DNA from: Gp13-AA77 sp036521995
GTDB taxonomy: Bacteria > Acidobacteriota > Terriglobia > UBA7540
DNA length: 8,708 bases
Direction of reading: 5' to 3'
NCBI GenBank assembly: GCA_036521995.1
Contig: DATDGR010000144.1
Span: 1-8,708 of the forward strand
Shown here one piece after another: positions 1 to 6,339 of this stretch (position 1 is its first letter; every line of letters begins with the position of its first letter). Made by a program: the position numbers and the translations under genes. The notes below the pieces were generated by a model. The model had not been told where the DNA came from and did no database searches. It saw only the letters and a list, made by a program, of their open reading frames with translations.

Positions 1-401
1 TCCACGGTGCCCGTCAGCCGATCCCGGCCCGGCCTCACCATCGCTCGACGCAGTTTATGCAGCCAGGCCCAGGCCGTCTGGTAACTCCCCAGGCCCAATA
101 CGCGCTGCAGCCCCAGAGCACTGACGCCGTTCTTCTGCGCCGTGACCCACCACATCGCCCGAAACCAAAGGGTGAGCGGGGTGTGGGTATCCTGGAAGAT
201 CGTTCCGGCCGTCACCGATACTTCGCAGCGGCAACTCGCACAGCGCCACCACACCGAACCCAGCGGCCAAGACTTGGCCCCGCCGCAGCGCGGACAGCGA
301 AACCCGTCCGGCCACCGAAGCTGGAACAGGTAGGCCCGGCACGCCTGCTCCGAAGTGAAGCGCGCCTCCAGCTCCGCCAGGGTTCTCGGGTAATCCTCCA
401 T
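1..401 (-). CDS. IS1595-family transposase, N-terminal part
   Basis: About 133 codons are readable before the window ends. The start is ATG at 401, giving MEDYPRTLAELEARF; an in-frame TAA at 447-449 limits extension upstream, and no good Shine-Dalgarno is seen. A zinc ribbon lies at about residues 35-60: CPRCG, followed by a second cysteine cluster in which CASC is followed by an extra R-C. Next come the family signatures SVTAGTIFQDT, LTLWFRAMWWVT and SALGLQRVLGLGSYQTAW, then WLHKLRRAMVRPGRDRLTG just ahead of the expected catalytic DDE/N domain, which is off the window. In this family the transposase cuts and pastes the element by a DDE-type reaction, with the zinc ribbon and helix-turn-helix probably binding the ends. 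No stop or frameshift is visible in the part present. Whether the element is active cannot be judged from this half. Confidence 0.9.
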   Translation of the reverse strand, partial: MEDYPRTLAELEARFTSEQACRAYLFQLRWPDGFRCPRCGGAKSWPLGSVWWRCASCRCEVSVTAGTIFQDTHTPLTLWFRAMWWVTAQKNGVSALGLQRVLGLGSYQTAWAWLHKLRRAMVRPGRDRLTGTV

Positions 402-445
402 CGGCGGAAATACTACAGGTTTAGGTGAGTCAAGTGGATACCCCC
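1..445 (-). mobile_element. IS1595-family insertion sequence, 5' end only (runs off the left edge)
   Basis: The leftward transposase gene identifies an insertion sequence of the IS1595 (ISXO2-like) group, and only its promoter-proximal end is inside the window. The outer boundary is inferred: read leftward, the sequence just before the gene begins GGGGGTATCCACTTGAC (429-445). A G-rich tip would suit this family's ends, and beyond it the DNA turns AT-rich (446-460). The matching inverted repeat and the target duplication lie outside the window, so the exact edge is uncertain by perhaps 10 bases. The element sits downstream of the HEAT-repeat gene, 177 bases past its stop, so it does not appear to interrupt a gene here. 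Confidence 0.6.
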
Positions 446-622
446 ATTAGTTTAATTTTAACTGACTTCCGTAGGGCTCACCGACCTTCGAACTGCCGTC
501 AGGCAAATTGGTTCCTGTCATGATCCCACGGTGCCTGTCCAGGCATCCCAAAGGGGGCAGAGGGCGAGATGAGCGTGTCGCAGTGGCCCGCTTCAGATTG
601 GTAAGCACTTGGCAAGCTTCGC
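446..622. other. Intergenic gap between IS end and HEAT-repeat gene
   Basis: This 177-base gap holds no convincing gene. It contains two short dyads of the same kind, TGCC-GTCA-GGCA near 494-505 and TGCCTG-TC-CAGGCA at 532-545, about 40 bases apart. They lie downstream of the leftward HEAT gene, but neither is followed by a T-run, so they do not make a textbook terminator. A plus-strand ATG at 521 opens a short arginine-rich frame with no ribosome site and no family resemblance. Confidence 0.4.
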
Positions 623-2677
623 TTACGGCAGCTTGAGCTTCAGCTTTCGTTCGGACAACAATTTCTCGATGTTGCCAAGGAGATCGCTTTCCTCGAGTCC
701 GGCGTCGCGCACTGCCTGAGCCAGGGCGCCGTCCAGCCGTGGGTCATTCAATGCCAGGAGCGAATCAAGCGCCGCGGCGCGCGCCTCTTGCGGGGCTCCT
801 CGATCAGCCAGAAGCGCGGCCAGCTCATCGCGCACGTCATCAGCTTTTGCGCCGGGCAACCCGGCAAGACTGCCCGCGGCGCGAGCGCTGGCCGTTAACA
901 TCTCGGTGCTTCGTGAGTTGAGCCCCGCGCGCACCATCGTTATGGCCCGGGCCTCATGAAGGTCACCGAGGGCGATGAGCGCCGAAGGCGCGAGCGGGCT
1001 CTCCGAATCACGCGCCATTTCCAGGAATTGCGGCGCAAGATCGAGGGCACCGAGTCTCCCTAAGCCCCGCACCGCCGCGCTGTTCCACTCCATATCATCG
1101 CTGGTCGCAAGGATTTCGCGCAGCTTCCCGATTGTACCGGGCTCGCGAATCGCGGCCAACGCCGAGATGGCCTGCTCGCGAAGGTAGGGCTCGGACATGT
1201 GTTCGATGGCATAGGGATAGCCGTCGCGAATCCCGTGCCGGCCCACCAGCTCAGCGATCTGCAATTTCCGCAAGAGGTCTGTTTCCGCGGGGAGCTGCGG
1301 CTGAAGCGCTTTCGCAGCGTCGTCGGTATTGATCCTGAGCAGCGCTTCGACGGCGACCCACCTGACGTCCGGGTCGTTCGAGTCCAGCATGCCTGCCAGG
1401 GGGGCAACCAGCCTGTTGTCAGCCCTCTTCTCAGCGACTCTCTCGCAGGTTGTGACAAACGCATGGCGCTCCGCGTGTTCCAAGCGGAGCTTCGAAACTT
1501 CGATCAGACCCGGCGTGGCTTCGGCTGGCGGGAAGTCACCCAGCACACTTATTTCAGTTACCATGGGGAGGGCCGAATCGTACTTGTTCTTGGCCCTGAG
1601 AGTTACTTCTTCTAACCCTCCCATCGGGTCCAATCGCGCCAAGGCCCACTCCGCCCCGTACTGAACGGCGGATGGGGCGTCCAGCGGCAGTTGTTTTAAC
1701 AGCGGCAGGACTTCGGACTGTTGGCCGGGCACCTCGAGCGCGCCCAGAGCGTGAAGCCGGGCGCCCTGCTCCGCAAAAGTGGCGGGTGGATCAGATTCGA
1801 GCAGCGCTTGAGCGGACTTGTCATCGAGCGCTTTGGGGCCTAATGCGCCGAGCGCCTCAAACATGGCAACGCGAGACTGAAAGTTCAAATCCGGCTTCTT
1901 CAGGGCTACCGTAAGCGCATTCGCGGCGGCCTCGCGCAGCGCGAGCTGACTGAGGTAGTCCGAGTTGAGCAGAGAAGCGAGACTGATCGCGGTCTGCTCG
2001 CGCACGGCGGGCGAAGAGTCGCTTAAGTGGGGCAGCACGGCCTCCATCACGCCTGGGGTCTGCGCAGCAAGCAAGGAGCGGCGCTCAAGGGACGTGAGCA
2101 GCGGAATGGCCGCCGGGCCTTGTTGAGCCCGCAGTCCGTTTAGCACCAGCACAACCTTTCTAGGGCGATCGGGCGTGGCGTTGACCGCAAGCAGAACCTT
2201 GACCGTCTCGATCAAATCGTCGTTCGTCTCATGCAACGGCGGTACAGCCTGTTCGAGACTCGGAGAAGGCCTGAGGATCGCGTATCCCTGGCTCGACCGC
2301 CCCAACATCAGAAGCCGCAACTGTCCGGTCTTGATGGGCGCCGAGTCCCTGTAACCCTGGATGCCCAGGTCTTGGCTGGTGAGTGAGAGCGATTCCCGCG
2401 AAAACACACCCTTCAGCACTTGCACTGGCGTGAATTTGAATTGGAGTAGGGTGGTTTCGGCCTTACCTCCAACGATGATTCTTGTCTGGCTTACATCCAG
2501 CAGACGCGCCACCATCACCAGGCTTGCTTCGGCCAAAGCAGGCTCCAGGTCCAGCCCTCGAAACCATTCCTCGTGGGCGGGAGACCCCACAACGCCGGTC
2601 AGGAGCAAGAAAAGTAAGACAGAAGCTCGAACCAGGTGTCGCCGGTATTGCCTGGTGAGACGAAGTTTGACTTCCAT
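623..2677 (-). CDS. Exported HEAT-repeat protein, function unknown
   Basis: The product has 684 residues. The ATG at 2677 is preceded eight bases upstream by a good Shine-Dalgarno, GGAGGG (2685-2690). Residues 1-34 look like a signal peptide: a basic start (RRHLVR), a hydrophobic run ASVLLFLLLTGVVG, and a possible signal peptidase I site after GSPA. No lipobox is seen. About residues 40-145 form a beta-rich segment (LVMVARLLDVSQTRIIVGG, TPVQVLKGVF, then a GQLRLLMLG strand). From about 185 to 660 there are alpha-helical HEAT/PBS-lyase-type repeats, recognisable as SSPAVREQTAISLASLL, SNDPDVRWVAVEALLRI, SEPYLREQAISALAAI and EARAAALDSLLAL. HEAT solenoids are protein-binding scaffolds, and no catalytic motif is visible. 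The export signal suggests a periplasmic or envelope role, possibly assembling a complex. The gene stands alone on its strand, so context does not identify a partner. I do not recognise a named family. Confidence 0.85.
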   Translation of the reverse strand: MEVKLRLTRQYRRHLVRASVLLFLLLTGVVGSPAHEEWFRGLDLEPALAEASLVMVARLLDVSQTRIIVGGKAETTLLQFKFTPVQVLKGVFSRESLSLTSQDLGIQGYRDSAPIKTGQLRLLMLGRSSQGYAILRPSPSLEQAVPPLHETNDDLIETVKVLLAVNATPDRPRKVVLVLNGLRAQQGPAAIPLLTSLERRSLLAAQTPGVMEAVLPHLSDSSPAVREQTAISLASLLNSDYLSQLALREAAANALTVALKKPDLNFQSRVAMFEALGALGPKALDDKSAQALLESDPPATFAEQGARLHALGALEVPGQQSEVLPLLKQLPLDAPSAVQYGAEWALARLDPMGGLEEVTLRAKNKYDSALPMVTEISVLGDFPPAEATPGLIEVSKLRLEHAERHAFVTTCERVAEKRADNRLVAPLAGMLDSNDPDVRWVAVEALLRINTDDAAKALQPQLPAETDLLRKLQIAELVGRHGIRDGYPYAIEHMSEPYLREQAISALAAIREPGTIGKLREILATSDDMEWNSAAVRGLGRLGALDLAPQFLEMARDSESPLAPSALIALGDLHEARAITMVRAGLNSRSTEMLTASARAAGSLAGLPGAKADDVRDELAALLADRGAPQEARAAALDSLLALNDPRLDGALAQAVRDAGLEESDLLGNIEKLLSERKLKLKLP

Positions 2678-2742
2678 GGCTCAGCCCTCCGGCTGGTATA
2701 GGCTGCTCTTCCGAATGTAGACGCTGCAGGGGCCGACGTGTT

Positions 2743-2754
2743 AACCGCGCGGTT
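2743..2754. promoter_or_regulatory. 12-bp perfect palindrome, possible operator
   Basis: AACCGCGCGGTT reads identically on both strands. It lies 66 bases upstream of the HEAT-gene ATG and 63 bases upstream of the -35 box of the rightward promoter, in the divergent region, which is a usual place for a regulator site. No regulator gene is adjacent and no second copy was noticed. In GC-rich DNA some palindromes of this size arise by chance. Confidence 0.3.
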
Positions 2755-2816
2755 TCGCATTTTCCCTCACTGTGAAAGCAAAGTCGGTTCCCCGGTACCC
2801 GGTTCAACAAAATCCT

Positions 2817-2845
2817 TTGACATCGCCGCTCCCGCTTCTTATACT
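2817..2845 (+). promoter_or_regulatory. Near-consensus sigma70-type promoter
   Basis: TTGACA (2817-2822) and TATACT (2840-2845) are separated by exactly 17 bases, so the -35 is a perfect match and the -10 is five of six. Initiation would be expected near 2852. It points right, toward the small STGPR gene (ATG 2899, about 47 bases of leader), and readthrough could reach coaX 480 bases on. A direct repeat CGGTTC (2785-2790 and 2800-2805) sits just upstream, where an activator could bind. This is by far the best promoter match seen in the window. Confidence 0.65.
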
Positions 2846-2898
2846 GATCATTCAACTACTCAATGGTTAGACCGGAGCTGGGCCGGAAGGGTGCCTGC

Positions 2899-3207
2899 AT
2901 GCCTGTGCGCGGTTCTTCACGCCTCACCCCGGTTTTCCTCGAAGCCAATCGCCGCAACGCCCAGAGGTCTACCGGACCCCGCCCCACCCGCGGCAAGCCG
3001 GCCGTGATCCTGAATGATCTCCATGATTGCAGGCGGTCCCGGCGCCTGATCGCTGTCGTCTTCGGGTCGGGTGTGGTGTTCGACCGAGGGCCCGTTGACG
3101 GGGCGGCGAAGCTGCTCCTGGCGCCCGCGGGCCGGGGAAGTTGCGCCACTGCGTGCGCCTCGGGGGAACACGACGTTCAAAGCCGGAATGTTATAGATAA
3201 TCGATGA
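2899..3207 (+). CDS. Small STGPR-motif protein or remnant of a longer family
   Basis: This frame encodes 102 residues from ATG 2899, which has GGAAGG (2885-2890) eight bases upstream. An in-frame ATG at 2863 has no ribosome site and lies only about 11 bases past the expected transcription start, so I prefer 2899. Residues about 16-36 read LEANRRNAQRSTGPRPTRGK. This matches the N-terminal hallmark (ANRRNAQ-STGPRT-GK, then an N-L-H segment) of a family of unknown function that I recall as common in Acidobacteriota and Planctomycetes. The following AVILNDLH fits that pattern loosely; after about residue 45 the sequence is arginine-, glycine- and alanine-rich and resembles nothing known. Usual members are, to my recollection, clearly longer, so this may be a truncated and decayed copy. 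The strong promoter just upstream argues that the region is at least transcribed. Function is unknown. Confidence 0.4.
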   Translation: MPVRGSSRLTPVFLEANRRNAQRSTGPRPTRGKPAVILNDLHDCRRSRRLIAVVFGSGVVFDRGPVDGAAKLLLAPAGRGSCATACASGEHDVQSRNVIDNR

Positions 3208-3216
3208 ACTTATGGG

Positions 3217-3247
3217 TTTATCCCTCCGGTCAATGAGACGGGATAAA
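3217..3247. repeat. Inverted repeat TTTATCCC / GGGATAAA upstream of coaX
   Basis: Two perfectly complementary 8-base arms (3217-3224 and 3240-3247) flank a 15-base loop, starting 9 bases after the stop of the small gene and ending 78 bases before coaX. There is no T-run after the second arm, so it is not a standard intrinsic terminator. It could be an operator with sites spaced about two helical turns apart (23 bases from arm start to arm start), or a hairpin in the coaX leader. Confidence 0.35.
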
Positions 3248-3325
3248 GACGGGAGCAGCCGGGCTGAAGCGTTGCGGCGGCCCTCCAATTCCTGCTAGTG
3301 TGATTTCCGAGACCAGACCGCGCTT

Positions 3326-4159
3326 ATGCTGCTTGTAATCGACGTCGGTAACACCAATACCGTTCTTGGCGTCTTCGAGGGCAGGGCATTGCGGGCCCAC
3401 TGGCGACTGACGACCAATCGCGAACAGACGGCCGACGAGTACGGCATCCTGATTCGCAATCTCTTCTCGCTCGAGGGCATCGACCCAGCCGGCATCAGCG
3501 GAATCATGATCGCGAGTGTGGTGCCGCCCCTCAATGCGCTGCTCGAGGAGATGGCGAAGAAGTATTTCAGGATGGAGGCCCTGTTCCTGGAACCCGGGAC
3601 CCGGACCGGCATGGCGATCCATTACGATAACCCCTCGGAAGTGGGCGCGGACCGTATCGCCAACGCGGTAGCGGCTTTCGAGAAGTATGGCGGGCCCTGC
3701 GTGATTGTCGACTTTGGGACCGCCATCACCTTTGACGCCGTCTCGGAGAAGGGAGAGTACCTGGGCGGCGTGATCTGCCCGGGGCTCGGGGTCGCGGCCG
3801 AGGCGCTGTTCGAGCGGGCCGCGCGCCTGCCGCGGGTGGAGATCCGCGAACCGGAGCGCGTGATCGGCACCAATACCGTGGCCAGCATGCAATCGGGCCT
3901 CTTCTACGGGGCGGTGGGCCTGGTGGACGGCGTCCTGGACCGGCTGTGCGCGGTGCTGGGCAGCGGAACGCGCGTGGTGGCCACCGGGGGTCAGGCCGGG
4001 CTTGTGGCCTCGGCATCCCGCTACAAGGTGCCGGTCGATCCCGCGCTCACCCTCGAGGGGCTCCGGATGATCTACGAACGGAACCTGGATGGCCGTCATA
4101 GCCTCAAAGCGCGGAAGGCGGAGGCCCGCGATCTCAAGCCGGCCGCGCAAAAACAATGA
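3326..4159 (+). CDS. coaX: Type III pantothenate kinase
   Basis: The product has 277 residues, somewhat longer than the usual 250-260. It phosphorylates pantothenate to 4'-phosphopantothenate with ATP, the first committed step of coenzyme A synthesis, in the cytoplasm. The start MLLVIDVGNTNT is the family's N-terminus and carries the DxGNTN phosphate-binding motif (D6-N11). Other signatures are GADRIANAVAA (about 107-117, with Asp109 as the probable catalytic base), VDFGTAITFD (128-137), GGVICPGLG (147-155) and the closing LEGLRMIYERN (243-253). Family members belong to the ASKHA fold, need a monovalent cation and are not feedback-inhibited by CoA. About 24 basic residues after YERN are extra and coincide with the overlap with the next gene. 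No strong Shine-Dalgarno precedes the ATG, but the N-terminal motif fixes the start. Confidence 0.96.
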   Translation: MLLVIDVGNTNTVLGVFEGRALRAHWRLTTNREQTADEYGILIRNLFSLEGIDPAGISGIMIASVVPPLNALLEEMAKKYFRMEALFLEPGTRTGMAIHYDNPSEVGADRIANAVAAFEKYGGPCVIVDFGTAITFDAVSEKGEYLGGVICPGLGVAAEALFERAARLPRVEIREPERVIGTNTVASMQSGLFYGAVGLVDGVLDRLCAVLGSGTRVVATGGQAGLVASASRYKVPVDPALTLEGLRMIYERNLDGRHSLKARKAEARDLKPAAQKQ

Positions 4160-4913
4160 CGCGGACCTGCGGCCTCTCGTTGTCTTCGTGGAAAACTATT
4201 TCGAGTACTTCTCCCAGATCGAAGAATGCTTTCGGCGTTGCCGGGGCACGCCCACCTTGCTTTCGACCCTTGACTGGGCCCTGATCGAGTCCTGGAAGGA
4301 AGCCGGCATTCCCTTGCAGGCCGTGCTCACGGGTATCGAGCGCGCCTTCGAGAAATACGCCCGGCGGCCCCAGCGCTTCCGCAAGATCAATGGTCTAGCC
4401 TACTGTTCGCAGGCGGTGCTCGAAGCCGCCGACGCCCTTCAGGCCGCGCAGGTGGAGGACTCGCGAAGGCCGTCGCAGCGCCCGGCCCGAGCGCCGGCCG
4501 CGCCGTTCAGCATCGAGCAGCTCCAATCTTACTTTCGCCGCAACGCGCACGCCCTGCGCACGGCGGCCAATCAGTGTGAAACCTCGGGACAGACGCTGCT
4601 CGCCGGGGACCTCGCCGAGGGGGCGGCGGCGCTCGAACGGCTGGCGGACGAGACCACGGAAGCGCCCCAGAATGTGCAGCCACTCGAGCGCCAGCTCAGC
4701 GCGCTCGAGGAGAAGCTGGTGGCCTCCGTCATGCGGGGCTGTTCAGCGGATCTTTTGGTTGACCTGCGCCGGCAGGTGGAGCGGGGCATCGCACCTTATC
4801 GCAGCAAGATGAATGCCGCCCAGATCGAGTCGCTCGACCGGCAGTTTCTGAAGAGGAGCCTGCTCGAACATTACGATCTGCCCCGTTTGAGCCTGTTCTA
4901 TTGTCCGAGTTGA
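4089..4913 (+). CDS. Conserved hypothetical protein in the coaX operon
   Basis: From ATG 4089 this gives 274 residues and overlaps coaX by 71 bases in another frame. The first 30 or so residues are basic and unstructured (SKRGRRRPAISSRPRK), and recognisable sequence starts at about 31 (VVFVENYFEYFSQIEE). No in-frame ATG lies between coaX and that point; a GTG at 4188 is the only alternative, so the true start may be later. A conserved-looking block at 33-115 includes RRCRGTPTLLSTLDWALIES, EAGIPLQAVLTGIERAFEKY and FRKINGLAYCSQAV. A variable Pro/Arg/Ala linker follows (about 122-140), then an all-helical half with a possible short coiled coil (LERQLSALEEKL, 199-210), ending in LLEHYDLPRLSLFYCP. 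I recall similar proteins as uncharacterised in Acidobacteriota. No catalytic motif, signal peptide or membrane segment is evident. It is probably cytoplasmic and co-transcribed with coaX; function is unknown. Confidence 0.85.
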   Translation: MAVIASKRGRRRPAISSRPRKNNDADLRPLVVFVENYFEYFSQIEECFRRCRGTPTLLSTLDWALIESWKEAGIPLQAVLTGIERAFEKYARRPQRFRKINGLAYCSQAVLEAADALQAAQVEDSRRPSQRPARAPAAPFSIEQLQSYFRRNAHALRTAANQCETSGQTLLAGDLAEGAAALERLADETTEAPQNVQPLERQLSALEEKLVASVMRGCSADLLVDLRRQVERGIAPYRSKMNAAQIESLDRQFLKRSLLEHYDLPRLSLFYCPS

Positions 4914-4944
4914 GGCCCCGGGGAGGCATGGCGGCCGGAGTTCC

Positions 4945-6339
4945 ATGGAAGCAGCACCCACAACCCGCTTTGAAATCGTCCCGCAGAAGCTCATTTACGG
5001 CGGCGCGGCTCTCGGCCACCACCAGGGTCATCCGGTGCTGGTGACCGGCGCTCTGCCCGGCGAGCGCGTCGAAGTGGAGATCGTTCGCCAGGCCAAGGGC
5101 ATGATCCACACGCGGCTTCTCCGCGTGCTCACGCCGCACCCCGAGCGGGTCGCGGCCCCCTGCCCTCTATTCCTCCGTTGCGGCGGGTGCCATTACCAGC
5201 AGCTCGATGCTCCGCGTCAACTTGAGTTCAAGCGCGAAATCCTGCGCGAGACTCTGCGAAGAATCGGCGGGATCGACTGGCCGGGGGAAATCCGGCTGCA
5301 TGCTGGCCATCCCTGGGGTTACCGCAACCAGGTTCAACTCAAGATCGGCCGCGACCAGGATCGCCGCGCCGCCATCGGCTTCTTCGAGGCCGATTCGCAC
5401 CGTTTGGTTGCGGTCCGCGCTTGCCCGATCAGCTCGCCCCGGTTGAACAGCATCCTGGAGGAGATATCGCGGCCCGAATGGGTGGAGCGGCTGGCAGGTT
5501 GTCAGGAGCTTGAGCTCTTCGCTGATGCAGAGAATGAAGAGGTCCTGATGACTCTTCGCGGCGACGGCTCAGGCTCGCCCGAGCTGGCTCAGGATTGCTT
5601 AAAGACTCTTCCCGGCGTCGTCGGAGTTGCCCTCGAGCCGCGCTCAAGAATGCAATCGTCTCCTGAGAAATTCAGAAAACCGAATCGTGGTCTGCCCTGG
5701 GGGCAAGGCGATCACATCAAGATCTTCGGGAAGCAGCGCCTCGGTTACCGAGTGGGTGAATTCCAGTACGAGGTCAGCCCAGGCTCTTTTTTCCAGGCTT
5801 CGCGCACCCTGCTACCGGACTTTGTGGAGGCGGTCACGAGCTTTGGGGCCGGCAACCCGGGTCTGGCGCTTGATCTCTACGCCGGCGTGGGGCTTTTCAC
5901 GCTTCCGCTGGCGCGCCAGTTCAGCCAAGTGGTCGCCGTGGAGGCCAACCGCCGGTCCGCCGCGGACCTCGCTCGCAACGTCGCGGCGGCAAGCGCCGCA
6001 AACACCCGTACCGTACGTGCCAAGGCGGCCGACTTTCTGCGCCGCTACGCGCAGGCCGCGCCCGGACTGGTGGTGCTCGATCCGCCGCGTGCGGGGTGCG
6101 AAGCAGAGACTTTGCGGCTTCTCGCCAGGCTCGGTCCTGCGAGTATTCACTATGCGTCGTGCCAGCCACCCACGCTGGGCCGCGACCTCGCCTTTCTGGT
6201 GCGGCACGGCTTCGAGCTGGAGTCGGTTGATTTATTCGATCTGTTTCCGCAGACATTTCACATCGAAACGTTGGTCAAGCTCAGGCGTGCTGAAGCGGCT
6301 GCGTTTCATTGGCAAGGCTTGCCCTTGGCTTGGCGATAA
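4945..6339 (+). CDS. rlmD: 23S rRNA (uracil-C5)-methyltransferase, TrmA/RlmD family
   Basis: This 464-residue enzyme would use S-adenosylmethionine to methylate C5 of a uridine, most likely in 23S rRNA. Residues about 10-67 form a TRAM RNA-binding domain (LIYGGAALGH, GALPGERVEVEI). Cysteines 73, 79, 82 and 160 fit the C-x5-C-x2-C...C pattern that binds a [4Fe-4S] cluster in RlmD. The methyltransferase core has VSPGSFFQAS (277-286), the SAM motif ALDLYAGVGLFTLPLA (308-323), VEAN (332-335), VVLDPPRAGC (376-385), YASCQPPTLGRD (403-414; Cys406 is the expected nucleophile) and FPQTFHIETL (434-443; Glu441 is the expected general base). All key residues are present. It starts 31 bases after the upstream gene; GGAG is only four bases from the ATG, with GGGGAGG further upstream. 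Whether the target is U1939 or U747 (RlmD, RlmC or RlmCD) cannot be settled from sequence. The last 17 residues are an extension past the usual end. Confidence 0.92.
   Translation: MEAAPTTRFEIVPQKLIYGGAALGHHQGHPVLVTGALPGERVEVEIVRQAKGMIHTRLLRVLTPHPERVAAPCPLFLRCGGCHYQQLDAPRQLEFKREILRETLRRIGGIDWPGEIRLHAGHPWGYRNQVQLKIGRDQDRRAAIGFFEADSHRLVAVRACPISSPRLNSILEEISRPEWVERLAGCQELELFADAENEEVLMTLRGDGSGSPELAQDCLKTLPGVVGVALEPRSRMQSSPEKFRKPNRGLPWGQGDHIKIFGKQRLGYRVGEFQYEVSPGSFFQASRTLLPDFVEAVTSFGAGNPGLALDLYAGVGLFTLPLARQFSQVVAVEANRRSAADLARNVAAASAANTRTVRAKAADFLRRYAQAAPGLVVLDPPRAGCEAETLRLLARLGPASIHYASCQPPTLGRDLAFLVRHGFELESVDLFDLFPQTFHIETLVKLRRAEAAAFHWQGLPLAWR

Noticed and set aside
57..428. Plus-strand open frame of 123 codons at the left end
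   Set aside because: It is antisense to the clear IS1595 transposase, and its composition (Arg, Pro, Gln) is that of a shadow frame.
3176..3201. Possible coaX promoter with a TATAGATAAT -10 region
   Set aside because: The only -35-like element (TTCAAA, 3176-3181) is 14 bases from GATAAT, too close and a poor match, so it was not listed as a feature.
3230..4156. Long minus-strand open frame of 308 codons across coaX
   Set aside because: It is antisense to an unmistakable coaX, is rich in His, Arg, Pro and Gly as high-GC shadow frames are, and shows no family motif.
4571..4812. Overlapping frames inside the hypothetical gene on both strands
   Set aside because: They have skewed Ser/Arg composition and no ribosome site, and are explained by the codon bias of the real gene.
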